64,000 nt of DNA from Evansella halocellulosilytica (GTDB lineage Bacteria; Bacillota; Bacilli; Bacillales; Salisediminibacteriaceae), in the NCBI RefSeq assembly GCF_002335745.1, contig NZ_NIST01000001.1, positions 1,106,300 through 1,170,299 on the forward strand, read 5' to 3'. Below, piece after piece: positions 41,304 through 49,324 of the stretch; position 1 is the first letter of the stretch; each line of letters starts with the position of its first letter. The notes below the pieces were generated by a model. That model searched no databases and was not told the origin of the DNA. It saw only the letters and a list, made by a program, of their open reading frames with translations. Made by a program: the position numbers and the translations under genes.

Positions 41304-41693
41304 TTATGTCTGCCACACTCCACCAGATCCTGGTGTGAAGCCGCACTTTTTATAAAACATTGTATGTTTTGCCTCATATGTGACGGTGACGATACTTAAT
41401 CCGAATCGTTCAGATTCTTTGAGAAGTTCTTTTACTAATGCAGTGCCAATACCTGTTCGTTGATATTCGGGATGTATGATTATGTCTTCCATATAGCCGT
41501 GCTCTAACCTCATCCCGCAAACATAGCCGAAAGCGATTAGTTTTCCTCTTTCGTTTCTTGCACCTGCCCAAAAATTACATCGCTCAAAAAGGGCAGGGTA
41601 GTCTTGCTCACGTCTGCCCCAGCCAACGAGTTCCCTTAAATCAGGGACTTCGTGATTGGAAATAGACATATTGATCACAATTGGATTGTTCAT
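41304..41693 (-). CDS. GNAT N-acetyltransferase
   Basis: A 129-residue GNAT. MEDIIIHPEYQRTGIGTALVKEL is motif A with the acetyl-CoA loop, and TMFYKKCGFTPGSGGVWQ motif B and the C-terminus. GGGGAA lies about ten bases upstream of ATG 41693. The N-terminal VGWGRREQDYPALFERC region resembles small aminoglycoside- or polyamine-type acetyltransferases. Acceptor unknown. Confidence 0.8.
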   Translation of the reverse strand: MNNPIVINMSISNHEVPDLRELVGWGRREQDYPALFERCNFWAGARNERGKLIAFGYVCGMRLEHGYMEDIIIHPEYQRTGIGTALVKELLKESERFGLSIVTVTYEAKHTMFYKKCGFTPGSGGVWQT

Positions 41694-41787
41694 GTTTGAA
41701 ATTCCCCGTTTCTACTAGAGTCATGTTTTTTTAACATGATTACCACCTAGACTTGGTCGACCTCCTTTACCTGTATGTACACAGTAA

Positions 41788-42228
41788 CTAACTAGAAGTG
41801 GCACGTCGGGCAGCTAGCTGATCTGCAAGCTCTACGTTTTCTTTCAGGTACTCAGGAAAGTCAGGGTGGTGAACAATTTCATCTGTTGTCAACCAAACAA
41901 CGTCATCGACTTCATCTGGACTCTTCGGGTAAGGTTCACCTGATTTATGATCGCAAAGGAAAACGATGTCTACGACTTTGATGCCCGTATCAGTTACAAA
42001 GGATGAACTGTTTACGTACTGCAAATTTGCAACTTCAATCCCAACTTCCTCAAAAATTTCTCGTTTCAATGTGCGCTCTAAGATATCTCTTGAGTTTCCT
42101 TCATCATCAACTTTTCCACCGACAAGAGATAATTGACCACCAGCATGTTCTTCCTTCTCACTTCGCTTAATTAATAACCATTTTCTGTCTTTTAAGATGG
42201 CTCCTTCTACGTTTACGATAAACATCAT
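41788..42228 (-). CDS. NUDIX hydrolase
   Basis: A 146-residue Nudix protein. The box is visible as LSLVGGKVDDEGNSRDILE followed by REIFEEVGIEV, with an insertion of a few residues between GG and the R-E-x-x-E-E helix compared with the canonical motif. AGGAGG precedes the two ATG codons 42228 and 42225. Nucleotide- or NDP-sugar-type pyrophosphatase. Substrate unknown. Divergent with the XRE-TPR gene at 42517. Confidence 0.8.
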   Translation of the reverse strand: MMFIVNVEGAILKDRKWLLIKRSEKEEHAGGQLSLVGGKVDDEGNSRDILERTLKREIFEEVGIEVANLQYVNSSSFVTDTGIKVVDIVFLCDHKSGEPYPKSPDEVDDVVWLTTDEIVHHPDFPEYLKENVELADQLAARRATSS

Positions 42229-42516
42229 TTCCCTCCTAGATTATGAAAATGTCTTAGTGCTTTCTTCGACAAATGTCGTGTATTTCCTTTTCAAAAAAGG
42301 TGTACTCTATATAGAATTTTATGGATAATCATTGCGACTTTAGTTATGTCATGTGTTATGTATTCTTTATCCAATTTATTAGACAAACATGATAAAATTT
42401 CTACATATATACGGTATTCAATCACTGTATTAAAAGATAGATCAAAAGAATCCTTTACAATATATGGTACATTGCAATTATAATAATAGGATAAAAGACT
42501 TAAGGTGGCGGGTGTA

Positions 42517-43776
42517 ATGATCGGATATCGTCTTAAAATGTTGAGGATCAAAAAAGGTCTCACTCAAGAAGAGTTGTCTGATGGGATTATTTCCATTTCA
42601 TATATTTCACAAATAGAGCGTGATAATAAAAAACTGCCGAAATATGTTGCAGAAGATTTAGCAAAAAGGTTAAATGTATCAGTTGATTATCTCCTCGGTG
42701 ACGATTTACGCAATGATGTTTCCTATTTGAAAGATCAATTTTCACCAATCTATCAGCTAATAGAGAAGGGGCAGTCAGCAGAAGCATTAGAGCAGCTGAA
42801 TGATCTAAAAAAATGTTATGTAGAGGCGATGAATCACCCTGAAATTTCTCCATATCTTCATACGGTTTACATCCTTATTGAGTATCAAAAAAGAGATTTT
42901 CTAAAAGTCGAATCATTGATTCAATCCTCCCTTGAAGAGGATGAACCATATAAAGGGTACCCACTTGTGATTCTTCATAGGGTAAGAGGTGTAATGGAGT
43001 ACTTAAAACACAATATTGATAGTAGTGTTGAGTATTTTAAGAAGGCAATTGATATTGCTTCAACTGAAAAATACTTTGATGAGCTTGGCAGGCTTTATCA
43101 AAACATTGGTACAAGCTATGCTGTGCAAAAAGAGTTTTATAAAGCGAGTCAGTCATTCTACTCTGCTCTAAAAGTTTATCGTGAGAATGTTGATTTGAAT
43201 GGGCAAATAAAGACTCATATTAATTTAGGGAATGTCTTGTCAGATATAGATGAAGAAGAGGAAGCGATCGAATGGTACCATAAAGCGATTGCGTTACTTC
43301 AATACTCGCCTAACGAATTGTTAGAATCGGCAGTTAAATATAATTTAGCTCACTCTTATTTTCAAATTGGAGAAAAAAGTAGAGCAAAAGAATTAACAAT
43401 GGAGACCATTGAGGCAAAAAAAGCGCTTGGAGATGATAGTGGATTAACAAGATGCCAACTATTACTTTGTGATATCTATCTTGAGAATGATCAAATTAAG
43501 AATTTAAAGCAAACACTATTAAACACGTCGTTAAGCGTAGAAAATATTGATGATCCCAATCTGCTATCAAAATACTATCGAATATTTGGCAAGCTATTGC
43601 ACATTAAAGAAGACTTTAAAGGATTTGAAGAGTATTACTTAAAATCGATCGAGCATTATGAACAAGTGAACGACTACAAAATCATTGGAGATATGTATTT
43701 TGAACTTGCCGAAAATATCAGTAGTGAAAAATATTATAAGTTATCTGCAGAATATTACCGGAAAGGAGCGCTATAG
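42517..43776 (+). CDS. XRE-type HTH plus TPR regulator (RNPP-like)
   Basis: A 419-residue protein. The N-terminal HTH_3 (about 4-60, IGYRLKMLRIKKGLTQEELS) is followed by about nine TPR-like helices over residues 70-415. This is the layout of RNPP-class peptide receptors. ATG 42517 has AAGGTGG at 42502-42508; GTG 42505 lies within that SD. RNPP receptors bind a short signal peptide usually encoded just downstream; a possible one is at 43812-43928. Targets unknown. Confidence 0.8.
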   Translation: MIGYRLKMLRIKKGLTQEELSDGIISISYISQIERDNKKLPKYVAEDLAKRLNVSVDYLLGDDLRNDVSYLKDQFSPIYQLIEKGQSAEALEQLNDLKKCYVEAMNHPEISPYLHTVYILIEYQKRDFLKVESLIQSSLEEDEPYKGYPLVILHRVRGVMEYLKHNIDSSVEYFKKAIDIASTEKYFDELGRLYQNIGTSYAVQKEFYKASQSFYSALKVYRENVDLNGQIKTHINLGNVLSDIDEEEEAIEWYHKAIALLQYSPNELLESAVKYNLAHSYFQIGEKSRAKELTMETIEAKKALGDDSGLTRCQLLLCDIYLENDQIKNLKQTLLNTSLSVENIDDPNLLSKYYRIFGKLLHIKEDFKGFEEYYLKSIEHYEQVNDYKIIGDMYFELAENISSEKYYKLSAEYYRKGAL

Positions 43777-43811
43777 TAGTTAAGAGAGAGAGGATCTCGG
43801 TTTTAAAGTGA

Positions 43812-43928
43812 TGGATTGATCCCTTTATTGCCATCATTTTATGCTTGTTGACAACGTCTGTTGATTTTTCTTCAGATAAAGGTTATGTTGAACTTGATAT
43901 TACTGAGGATGAACAACTTATAACGTAA
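43812..43928 (+). other. possible Phr-like propeptide ORF
   Basis: The frame encodes a hydrophobic leader (DPFIAIILCLLTTSV) and an acidic C-terminus (DFSSDKGYVELDITEDEQ), ending TAA 43926-43928, as expected of exported Phr/PapR-type peptides. It lies 35 bp after the RNPP-like receptor on the same strand. It has no clear start codon: ATG 43811 is one base out of frame, and an in-frame TGA lies at 43809. Either a frameshifted gene or a chance frame. Confidence 0.35.
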
Positions 43929-44052
43929 AATAGTTAGGTGTCGAAGTTGAGAGTCATACGAGTTGATTATCGCTCTTGCTAGGATAAATTAGATAGTATA
44001 TAATAGCTGCCTTATATTTAAACCCATATAAATATCACAAATAACAATCGGG

Positions 44053-44085
44053 AGATGGCTTAACATTTAGAAGCTATCTTTTTTT
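44053..44085 (+). terminator. rho-independent terminator after the XRE-TPR locus
   Basis: AGATGGCTT (44053-44061) pairs with AAGCTATCT (44071-44079), nine base pairs with one G-U, followed by seven T residues. Confidence 0.65.
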
Positions 44086-44104
44086 ATACGATTTAAATGT
44101 ATAA

Positions 44105-44205
44105 AACGTAACGTCAACGAAGACTTGCATGGAAGCATAAGCGTATCTAGACAAGAACAATTCGCTTGCTGAGAATAGCTAAGTTTTGTTTATCGCTCAG
44201 AGTGG
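44105..44205. repeat. TTGCTGAGAAT dispersed repeat copy
   Basis: About 100 bp, with AAAACGTAACGTCAACGAAG at the left, TCTAGACAAGAACAATTCGC in the middle and TTGCTGAGAATAGC followed by TTTTGTTTATC at the right. The same order occurs at 62188-62285 and 15255-15345. Confidence 0.65.
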
Positions 44206-44221
44206 AATGGGGGAAGTCAGT

Positions 44222-44923
44222 GTGTATTATAGACCAATTGACATTGCAAAATCATTAAATATTAGTACGAGTGCGCTTCGTCACTATGAATCTTGGGGAA
44301 TTATTCCAATTCCGGAACGATCCGAAAGCGGATATCGGCTGTATACAGAGGTGCATTTTGCTTATTTTCGCTGCATTCGTGCCATGTATCCTGGTTTTAG
44401 TATGCAGGTCATATCCAAAGTGCTCAACCATATTCAACAAGGTGAAATGGATGAAGCGTTGTGGATTGTCAACAAAGAGCAAGCCGACCTTCATCATGAA
44501 AAAGTCATTGCTGATCAAGCATTAAAACTACTTTATCATCCAGAACTGATGACGATCGATGAGAAAAAGATTAAAGATGAGATGACGATCGGCGAGGTTG
44601 CAGAATTGACAGATGTTGCACCGTCAGCAATCCGACATTGGGAAAAAGAAGGTGTAATCACACCGAAGCGGAATCCGGAAAATGGATATCGAATGTTTAC
44701 AAAAACACACCTTCGTCAGCTCCTTCTCATTCGAGCAATGCGGCATACAGTTTACGGCTTAGAAAATATGACAGACGTTGTCAAATCGATTGAACACCAC
44801 TCTTTGGAACAGGCTAAAAAAATGACGAAAGAAGCTCTCGCAGGGCTAAATTACCGAATTCAATGCCAAGTGCACGGCATTCATGAGTTGTACAACCTAT
44901 GCAAAGTAACAAAGTTACTGTAA
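44222..44923 (+). CDS. protein with two tandem MerR-type HTH domains
   Basis: A 233-residue protein. The first MerR HTH (RPIDIAKSLNISTSALRHYE, about 3-70) and the second (MTIGEVAELTDVAPSAIRHWE, about 120-185) each carry the MerR recognition helix and the GYR(L/M)(Y/F)T wing motif. Two such domains in one chain suggest an internally duplicated monomeric regulator rather than a dimer. Start GTG 44222 follows GGGGGAA; a longer frame reads back into the repeat. No effector domain is seen beyond short helical linkers. Confidence 0.75.
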   Translation: MYYRPIDIAKSLNISTSALRHYESWGIIPIPERSESGYRLYTEVHFAYFRCIRAMYPGFSMQVISKVLNHIQQGEMDEALWIVNKEQADLHHEKVIADQALKLLYHPELMTIDEKKIKDEMTIGEVAELTDVAPSAIRHWEKEGVITPKRNPENGYRMFTKTHLRQLLLIRAMRHTVYGLENMTDVVKSIEHHSLEQAKKMTKEALAGLNYRIQCQVHGIHELYNLCKVTKLL

Positions 44924-44937
44924 GGTAATTGCACTAC

Positions 44938-44979
44938 ATCCCCAAGGGACCTGCTTTTGGCGGGCGTGGGGATTTTTTT
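44938..44979 (+). terminator. rho-independent terminator after the tandem-MerR gene
   Basis: ATCCCC (44938-44943) pairs with GGGGAT (44968-44973), with an inner CAAG/TTTTGG-type pairing, followed by seven T residues. Confidence 0.65.
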
Positions 44980-45007
44980 CTATAAATAAGGCAGCTCGTG
45001 CTCATTA

Positions 45008-45145
45008 TCATTATTTGGAAATTATTCACTTAAGTGAACTGCCGTTAATGAGAATGATTCTAGTTAGCGGATAAACAGCGGATTTTCGCGGATAAAACGA
45101 TATTTTTACAGGATAAACCGAAAATTTCGAGGATAAACATTTATG
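45008..45145. repeat. 21-bp-period GGATAAA repeat, copy 6
   Basis: A longer head (GGAAATTATTCACTTAAG, palindromic TCACTTAAGTGA inside) is followed by AGAATGATTCTAGTTAGC and units GGATAAACAG, GGATAAAACG, GGATAAACCG and GGATAAAC at 20-21 bp steps. The head, but not the full unit array, recurs at 47085-47150. Confidence 0.75.
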
Positions 45146-45349
45146 CTCCCTCTTGCAGAACTAATATGAGAGAATCCGTTGAAGGAATTTGATTCAAATA
45201 ATAGGTTTCGGTTAAATATAAACCAAATTTTTCAAACATCATATATGGATTTATGTTCAACTCTCTTGTATTTGGATAATTATGTTAAAATTAAAAGGTG
45301 TTATTTTGCACTTTTTAGCAAAAATAGATTATCTAATAGGAGAATAATG

Positions 45350-46747
45350 ATGAACAAATACATATTGATTAGCTTTTTAGTCGTCAATTTTTGCTTGGTT
45401 ATTGGGTGTCAAAGTGATCACGAACAGGTAATACTCGATGCTGGTCAAATAGAAGAAATGGATCGTTTACATGTGAATGATGTCTTGTCTACTGACGTTA
45501 TGCATGAGGACTTTGATTATCTCCTTGAAAAAATCGTTGATGTCCACCCTGACCCTAAAAGGAATATAGGGGAAAGCTGGGAAGCGCTTGTTAAACATAC
45601 AAAAGCAGAACTTGAAACCCCGTTGTCTGTCGGTGAGTTTGCAATCGTCCTCAAAAAATTCACTAGTCAACTAGGCGATTCTCATACACTAGTTTATCCA
45701 TCTGGAGTCGAAAGCATGAAAATACCGATCGATTGGGAGTGGACGAAAGATGGACTGATTGTCTTGGACAGTTTAGATGACCAACTAAAGCGTGGGGACG
45801 CAGTCACTCATATTGGGGACAAATCGATTGAAGAAATTTTAATCGAGCTCGAAGAAGTCATTTCTACAGAAAATGAATATTGGCTGAAAAAGCAAGCTGA
45901 AAATGACCTAACGGAAGAAATTTATCTTGAAAGCCTTTCGATCATCAAGGATGACCGTGTTCCATTAACGGTTGAAACATCAAATGGCGAACTCACTCAG
46001 ACTGAAATTAATTTAGTACACTCTGAGGAGCTGCAATTATTGAGTGAAATGCAGCGAGATCGTGACGATTGGTTTGGCTGGACGATTCATAATGATCTTA
46101 GCTATGGCTATTTTTATTTGCATGAATCAAATGTATCAGATGACTATGAACAGAGTGTAAAAAAGTTTTTTGAGGAGATAGATCATAAAGGTGTAGAGAA
46201 GGTCATCATTGATATAAGAGAAAATAGCGGCGGGAACTCATCGGTAGTGAATTCGTTTTTGAGCCATATGCCAGGCGAATCAGTCCCCGATTTCGGAGTG
46301 ACTACTCGTTATTCAATCGATGCCTCTGAACAGGCAGGTTATAGCAAGCAAAGTGGTACTGAGTCCTTTCCTCCTATGAGTCGCCATGTAAGTAAGTCGG
46401 AGCCCATTTTTGATGGAAATGTATATGTATTAGTTGGTCCTTCAACCTATAGTTCTGGAAATATGTTCGCTGTTAGGTTCCATGATGCAGGACTTGGGAC
46501 GATTGTCGGTCAGCCAACTGGAAATGCACCGTCAAACTTTGGGGATATACTGCATTTCCATCTGCCTCATTCTGAATTTACGCTCATCGTTTCTCATAAA
46601 GAATTTACCCGTCCTGACCCTTCAATTGATTTGGATCGATCACTATATCCAGACATCGAAGTATGGAAAACGAGAGATGATCTATTGTCTAGTAGTGGTG
46701 ATGGCCAACTCAAAAGAATGATAGAAATCATTTTGAGTGAAGAATAG
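45350..46747 (+). CDS. S41-family lipoprotein protease
   Basis: A 465-residue protein. The lipobox VIGC (Cys about residue 21) follows a hydrophobic signal. The C-terminal half has the tail-specific protease/S41 fold with VEKVIIDIRENSGGNSS and VLVGPSTYSSGNMFAVRF, the catalytic serine being in YSSGN, then GQPTGNAPSNFGD. Start ATG 45350 follows TAGGAG with seven-base spacing. A membrane-anchored protease outside the cell. No neighbouring processing partner was found. Confidence 0.8.
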   Translation: MNKYILISFLVVNFCLVIGCQSDHEQVILDAGQIEEMDRLHVNDVLSTDVMHEDFDYLLEKIVDVHPDPKRNIGESWEALVKHTKAELETPLSVGEFAIVLKKFTSQLGDSHTLVYPSGVESMKIPIDWEWTKDGLIVLDSLDDQLKRGDAVTHIGDKSIEEILIELEEVISTENEYWLKKQAENDLTEEIYLESLSIIKDDRVPLTVETSNGELTQTEINLVHSEELQLLSEMQRDRDDWFGWTIHNDLSYGYFYLHESNVSDDYEQSVKKFFEEIDHKGVEKVIIDIRENSGGNSSVVNSFLSHMPGESVPDFGVTTRYSIDASEQAGYSKQSGTESFPPMSRHVSKSEPIFDGNVYVLVGPSTYSSGNMFAVRFHDAGLGTIVGQPTGNAPSNFGDILHFHLPHSEFTLIVSHKEFTRPDPSIDLDRSLYPDIEVWKTRDDLLSSSGDGQLKRMIEIILSEE

Positions 46748-47010
46748 ACTTGAATTACTTTTAAACTACAAAAGCTTATAAGTATGTCTTAGCAAATTCA
46801 TATAGTAGAAAGAGATCTCTTTAATAGCTACAAAAAACGAAATTCTTAACAGTGTTTTGAAATGAAGTTGGTTTGGTATGTGCTGTTCTCCATACAAACG
46901 ATATATATGTCATATTTTAATAATGGTGCTTCCATTTCAATGTTTCTTTGGATATATGAACATCGGGAACACATCGAAAAACAGCTAGTCGAATAGAGAT
47001 ACCCGTCTAG
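46748..47010. other. spacer with possible gene remnant
   Basis: About 260 bp. A 19-codon frame at 46940-46996 reads MFLWIYEHREHIEKQLVE and could be the end of a lost membrane protein. It has no SD. Otherwise I see nothing. Confidence 0.25.
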
Positions 47011-47046
47011 AGTACCACTTAAAGTTACTACGGTGGTACTTCTTTT
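47011..47046 (+). terminator. rho-independent terminator
   Basis: AGTACCAC (47011-47018) pairs perfectly with GTGGTACT (47033-47040), followed by TCTTTT. It isolates the ECF sigma operon from upstream transcription. Confidence 0.7.
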
Positions 47047-47084
47047 AATATGAGCAATTGTAGATGGAGTAAAGATGATGTCAT

Positions 47085-47150
47085 TTGGAAATTATTTACT
47101 TAAATAAACTACCATTAATTAGAAGGATTCTAGTTAGCGGATAAACGTTC
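47085..47150. repeat. GGATAAA repeat head, truncated copy 7
   Basis: The head GGAAATTATTTACTTAAAT is followed by AGAAGGATTCTAGTT and AGCGGATAAACG, but only one unit is present. It matches the head of the copy at 45008, so this copy lost its array. Confidence 0.6.
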
Positions 47151-47248
47151 TCCGTGCAATAATCAGAAAAAATTTTTTCAAAAAACTGTAGTCAACTCGT
47201 TAACGGTATGCGTCTATTAAAGTGCCGGGTCGAAAGGAGGGGAGAGAG

Positions 47249-47794
47249 ATTCGTGATGAAGCATTAATTAAACAAATTTTACAAGGCAATGACCATGCCT
47301 TTCGTATACTCATTGAGAAGTACAGAAGCTTAATTTTTAAAACGGCTTATGGGGTGCTGAAAAATGAAAAAGATGCGGAAGATGCTGCACAAGAAGTGTT
47401 TATTAAGATTTACTCCTCTCTCCCGAAATATGAAGGAAAAGGTTTAAAAACATGGATGGCACGGATCGCAGTGAACCATGCGATTGATTTAAAGCGGAAG
47501 CGGGATCGACGTAAGGAAGAGGTTGCTGAGGACATAAGGCTTGAGCTCGTTACTGCAGATTCAAAATCGGTTGAAAGCGAGTATCTACATAAAGAAATGA
47601 GAAGTCGTGTCCGAGAACGTCTAAATGATCTCCCGTTGAACTATCGCTATGTCGTGTATGGCTACTATATAGAAGAAAAGAGCTTTCAACAGCTTTCCAA
47701 AGAGGAAGGAATTAATGAAAAGTCGGTGCGTGTAAAGCTCCATCGGGCAAGGAAATGGATGAGAGAACATTGGAAGGAGGATGATTTTTCATGA
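47249..47794 (+). CDS. ECF-type RNA polymerase sigma factor
   Basis: A 181-residue ECF sigma. Region 2 carries FRILIEKYRSLIFKTAYGVL, DAEDAAQEVFIKIYSSL and TWMARIAVNHAIDLKR; region 4 carries LPLNYRYVVYGYYIEEKSFQ and INEKSVRVKLHRARK. The only well-spaced SD is AAAGGAGG (47233-47240), eight bases before ATT 47249, so translation appears to start at AUU. GTG 47222 in the same frame lies upstream of that SD. The next gene, its zf-HC2 anti-sigma, overlaps the stop by four bases. Confidence 0.8.
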   Translation: MRDEALIKQILQGNDHAFRILIEKYRSLIFKTAYGVLKNEKDAEDAAQEVFIKIYSSLPKYEGKGLKTWMARIAVNHAIDLKRKRDRRKEEVAEDIRLELVTADSKSVESEYLHKEMRSRVRERLNDLPLNYRYVVYGYYIEEKSFQQLSKEEGINEKSVRVKLHRARKWMREHWKEDDFS

Positions 47795-48228
47795 CTCATC
47801 GATCGAAGGCGGATTGGCATCAATACGTAAATGAGGAACTTTCTGAATCGAAGAAGCAAGAATTTGAGGAACATTTGTATGGTTGTGATGAATGTATGGA
47901 TTTATATTTGCAAGTGATTGAAGAGAGTAACGACCAGCTTCCGGATGTCGGTGATCATGATGAGTTTACGGATGTGGTGTTAAGTCGTATTGAAAAACAA
48001 CATGGTATTTCTCAATCGATAAGAAGAAGGCGGCCATTTTATGAGCAAACCGTTTTTCATTACGTGTTAGCAGCAACATTAACGATTGTTCTCATGACAT
48101 CAGGGGTGTTTCAGTCCATTACGAACTACGTTGACGACGTACACCAATCAACGGTTTCTGAAGAAACTCCTTCCATTACCGAACAAATTATTAACCGAGC
48201 ATTTTCAGATACAAATCGAGAAAAATAA
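47791..48228 (+). CDS. zf-HC2 anti-sigma factor
   Basis: A 145-residue single-pass membrane anti-sigma. The N-terminal zinc motif H28-x3-C32-x2-C35 (EEHLYGCDEC) binds the sigma factor, and a TM helix lies near residues 88-107 with an extracytoplasmic tail. ATGA overlap with the sigma gene gives balanced synthesis. It is presumably released by a signal sensed outside. It precedes a TM2-domain gene by 13 bp. Confidence 0.85.
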   Translation: MTHRSKADWHQYVNEELSESKKQEFEEHLYGCDECMDLYLQVIEESNDQLPDVGDHDEFTDVVLSRIEKQHGISQSIRRRRPFYEQTVFHYVLAATLTIVLMTSGVFQSITNYVDDVHQSTVSEETPSITEQIINRAFSDTNREK

Positions 48229-48241
48229 GGAGGATTAGCAT

Positions 48242-49324
48242 ATGAATACGAATCGAAAGCATCCAGTTGTTGCTTTTTTACTGTCGTTTTTTCCTGGCGG
48301 TGGTCAATTTTATTATGGGAATTTGTTTCGCGGCATGTTTTACTTTTTCATGACCGTATTGCCATTAGCCGGTGTATTATTTTTATTATTGTTTAACTTC
48401 TATGACTACTTTCTTTTGCTCTTAGGTGTTTTAGCGGGTGCATTTTTTTATCTTGTCAGCTTTATCGACACGGTGATCGTGAGTACTCGCGGTAGAGGCC
48501 AGACAGAATCACCTAGTAATGGGACGACCCAAGAGCGACCGGAATCTGAACGCTTTTTTACAATTGTCCTTTCGTTCATTCCTGGAGTCGGGCACTTTCA
48601 GCTTGGCTTAATGAATCGCGGGTTTACATTTTTAACGGCTTTTATTGGAGCTGGGATCATGATCATTTTTGTTGCCTTTCTCGCTCGTCAAGACGGATTC
48701 TTGCTTTTTATGGCCTTTTTACCTGTTGTTTGGGTGTACAGCTTTTTTGATGCAGTACAGCACTTAAATAAAAAACAGCGTGGAGAGATGCTCGAAGATC
48801 GTTCGTTGCTAGACGACTTTGAAAGCCGTCGTGAAGATGGCCAAAAAAGTAAAGTGATTGCAACGCTTCTAGCGATATTCCCTGGAGCGGGTCACTTGTA
48901 TCTTGGTTATCAACGACGGGGGATTCAGCTTATGGCAGCTTTTCTCCTTTCGATTTACATTTTAGATTTACTCAGGCTAGGGGTATTTATTTTCCTCATT
49001 CCGATTATATGGTTTTACAGCTTTTTCGATGGTCTGCAAAAAGCGAGCCGCCAAGGAGACGAACCTGTCGACGACAAGCCTGTTATTCCATACTTAATGA
49101 ATCACCAGCGTTGGCTCGGGATTGGCTTCGTCGTACTCGGTTCCTACTTTATGTTAGACCGCGTATTTATTCCGGGACTTGCCCCGAGACTAACTGAGTT
49201 ATTCCAGTTTGAGATTAGTCATCTGTATTATGAGTATTTTCAAATTATCGTCGTCAGCCTCATCCTGATCGCAGGCGGATTCAAACTCATTTCAGGCAGT
49301 AAAACGAAAGGGAGTGAAAAGTGA
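48242..49324 (+). CDS. membrane protein with three TM2-like units
   Basis: A 360-residue protein. Three copies of a TM2-like unit are seen, each starting (F/I)PG-G-(Q/H) and followed by (Y)-G-RG: FPGGGQFYYGNLFRG (about 17-31), IPGVGHFQLGLMNRG (about 112-127) and FPGAGHLYLGYQRRG (about 212-227). A hydrophobic C-terminal part follows. SD AAGGAGG precedes ATG 48242. The TM2 fold is a small membrane module; three in one chain is uncommon. Function unknown. Part of the ECF operon. Confidence 0.7.
   Translation: MNTNRKHPVVAFLLSFFPGGGQFYYGNLFRGMFYFFMTVLPLAGVLFLLLFNFYDYFLLLLGVLAGAFFYLVSFIDTVIVSTRGRGQTESPSNGTTQERPESERFFTIVLSFIPGVGHFQLGLMNRGFTFLTAFIGAGIMIIFVAFLARQDGFLLFMAFLPVVWVYSFFDAVQHLNKKQRGEMLEDRSLLDDFESRREDGQKSKVIATLLAIFPGAGHLYLGYQRRGIQLMAAFLLSIYILDLLRLGVFIFLIPIIWFYSFFDGLQKASRQGDEPVDDKPVIPYLMNHQRWLGIGFVVLGSYFMLDRVFIPGLAPRLTELFQFEISHLYYEYFQIIVVSLILIAGGFKLISGSKTKGSEK

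Noticed and set aside
42291-42563. 90-residue minus-strand ORF
   Set aside because: It overlaps the start and SD of the XRE-TPR gene and has no SD of its own.
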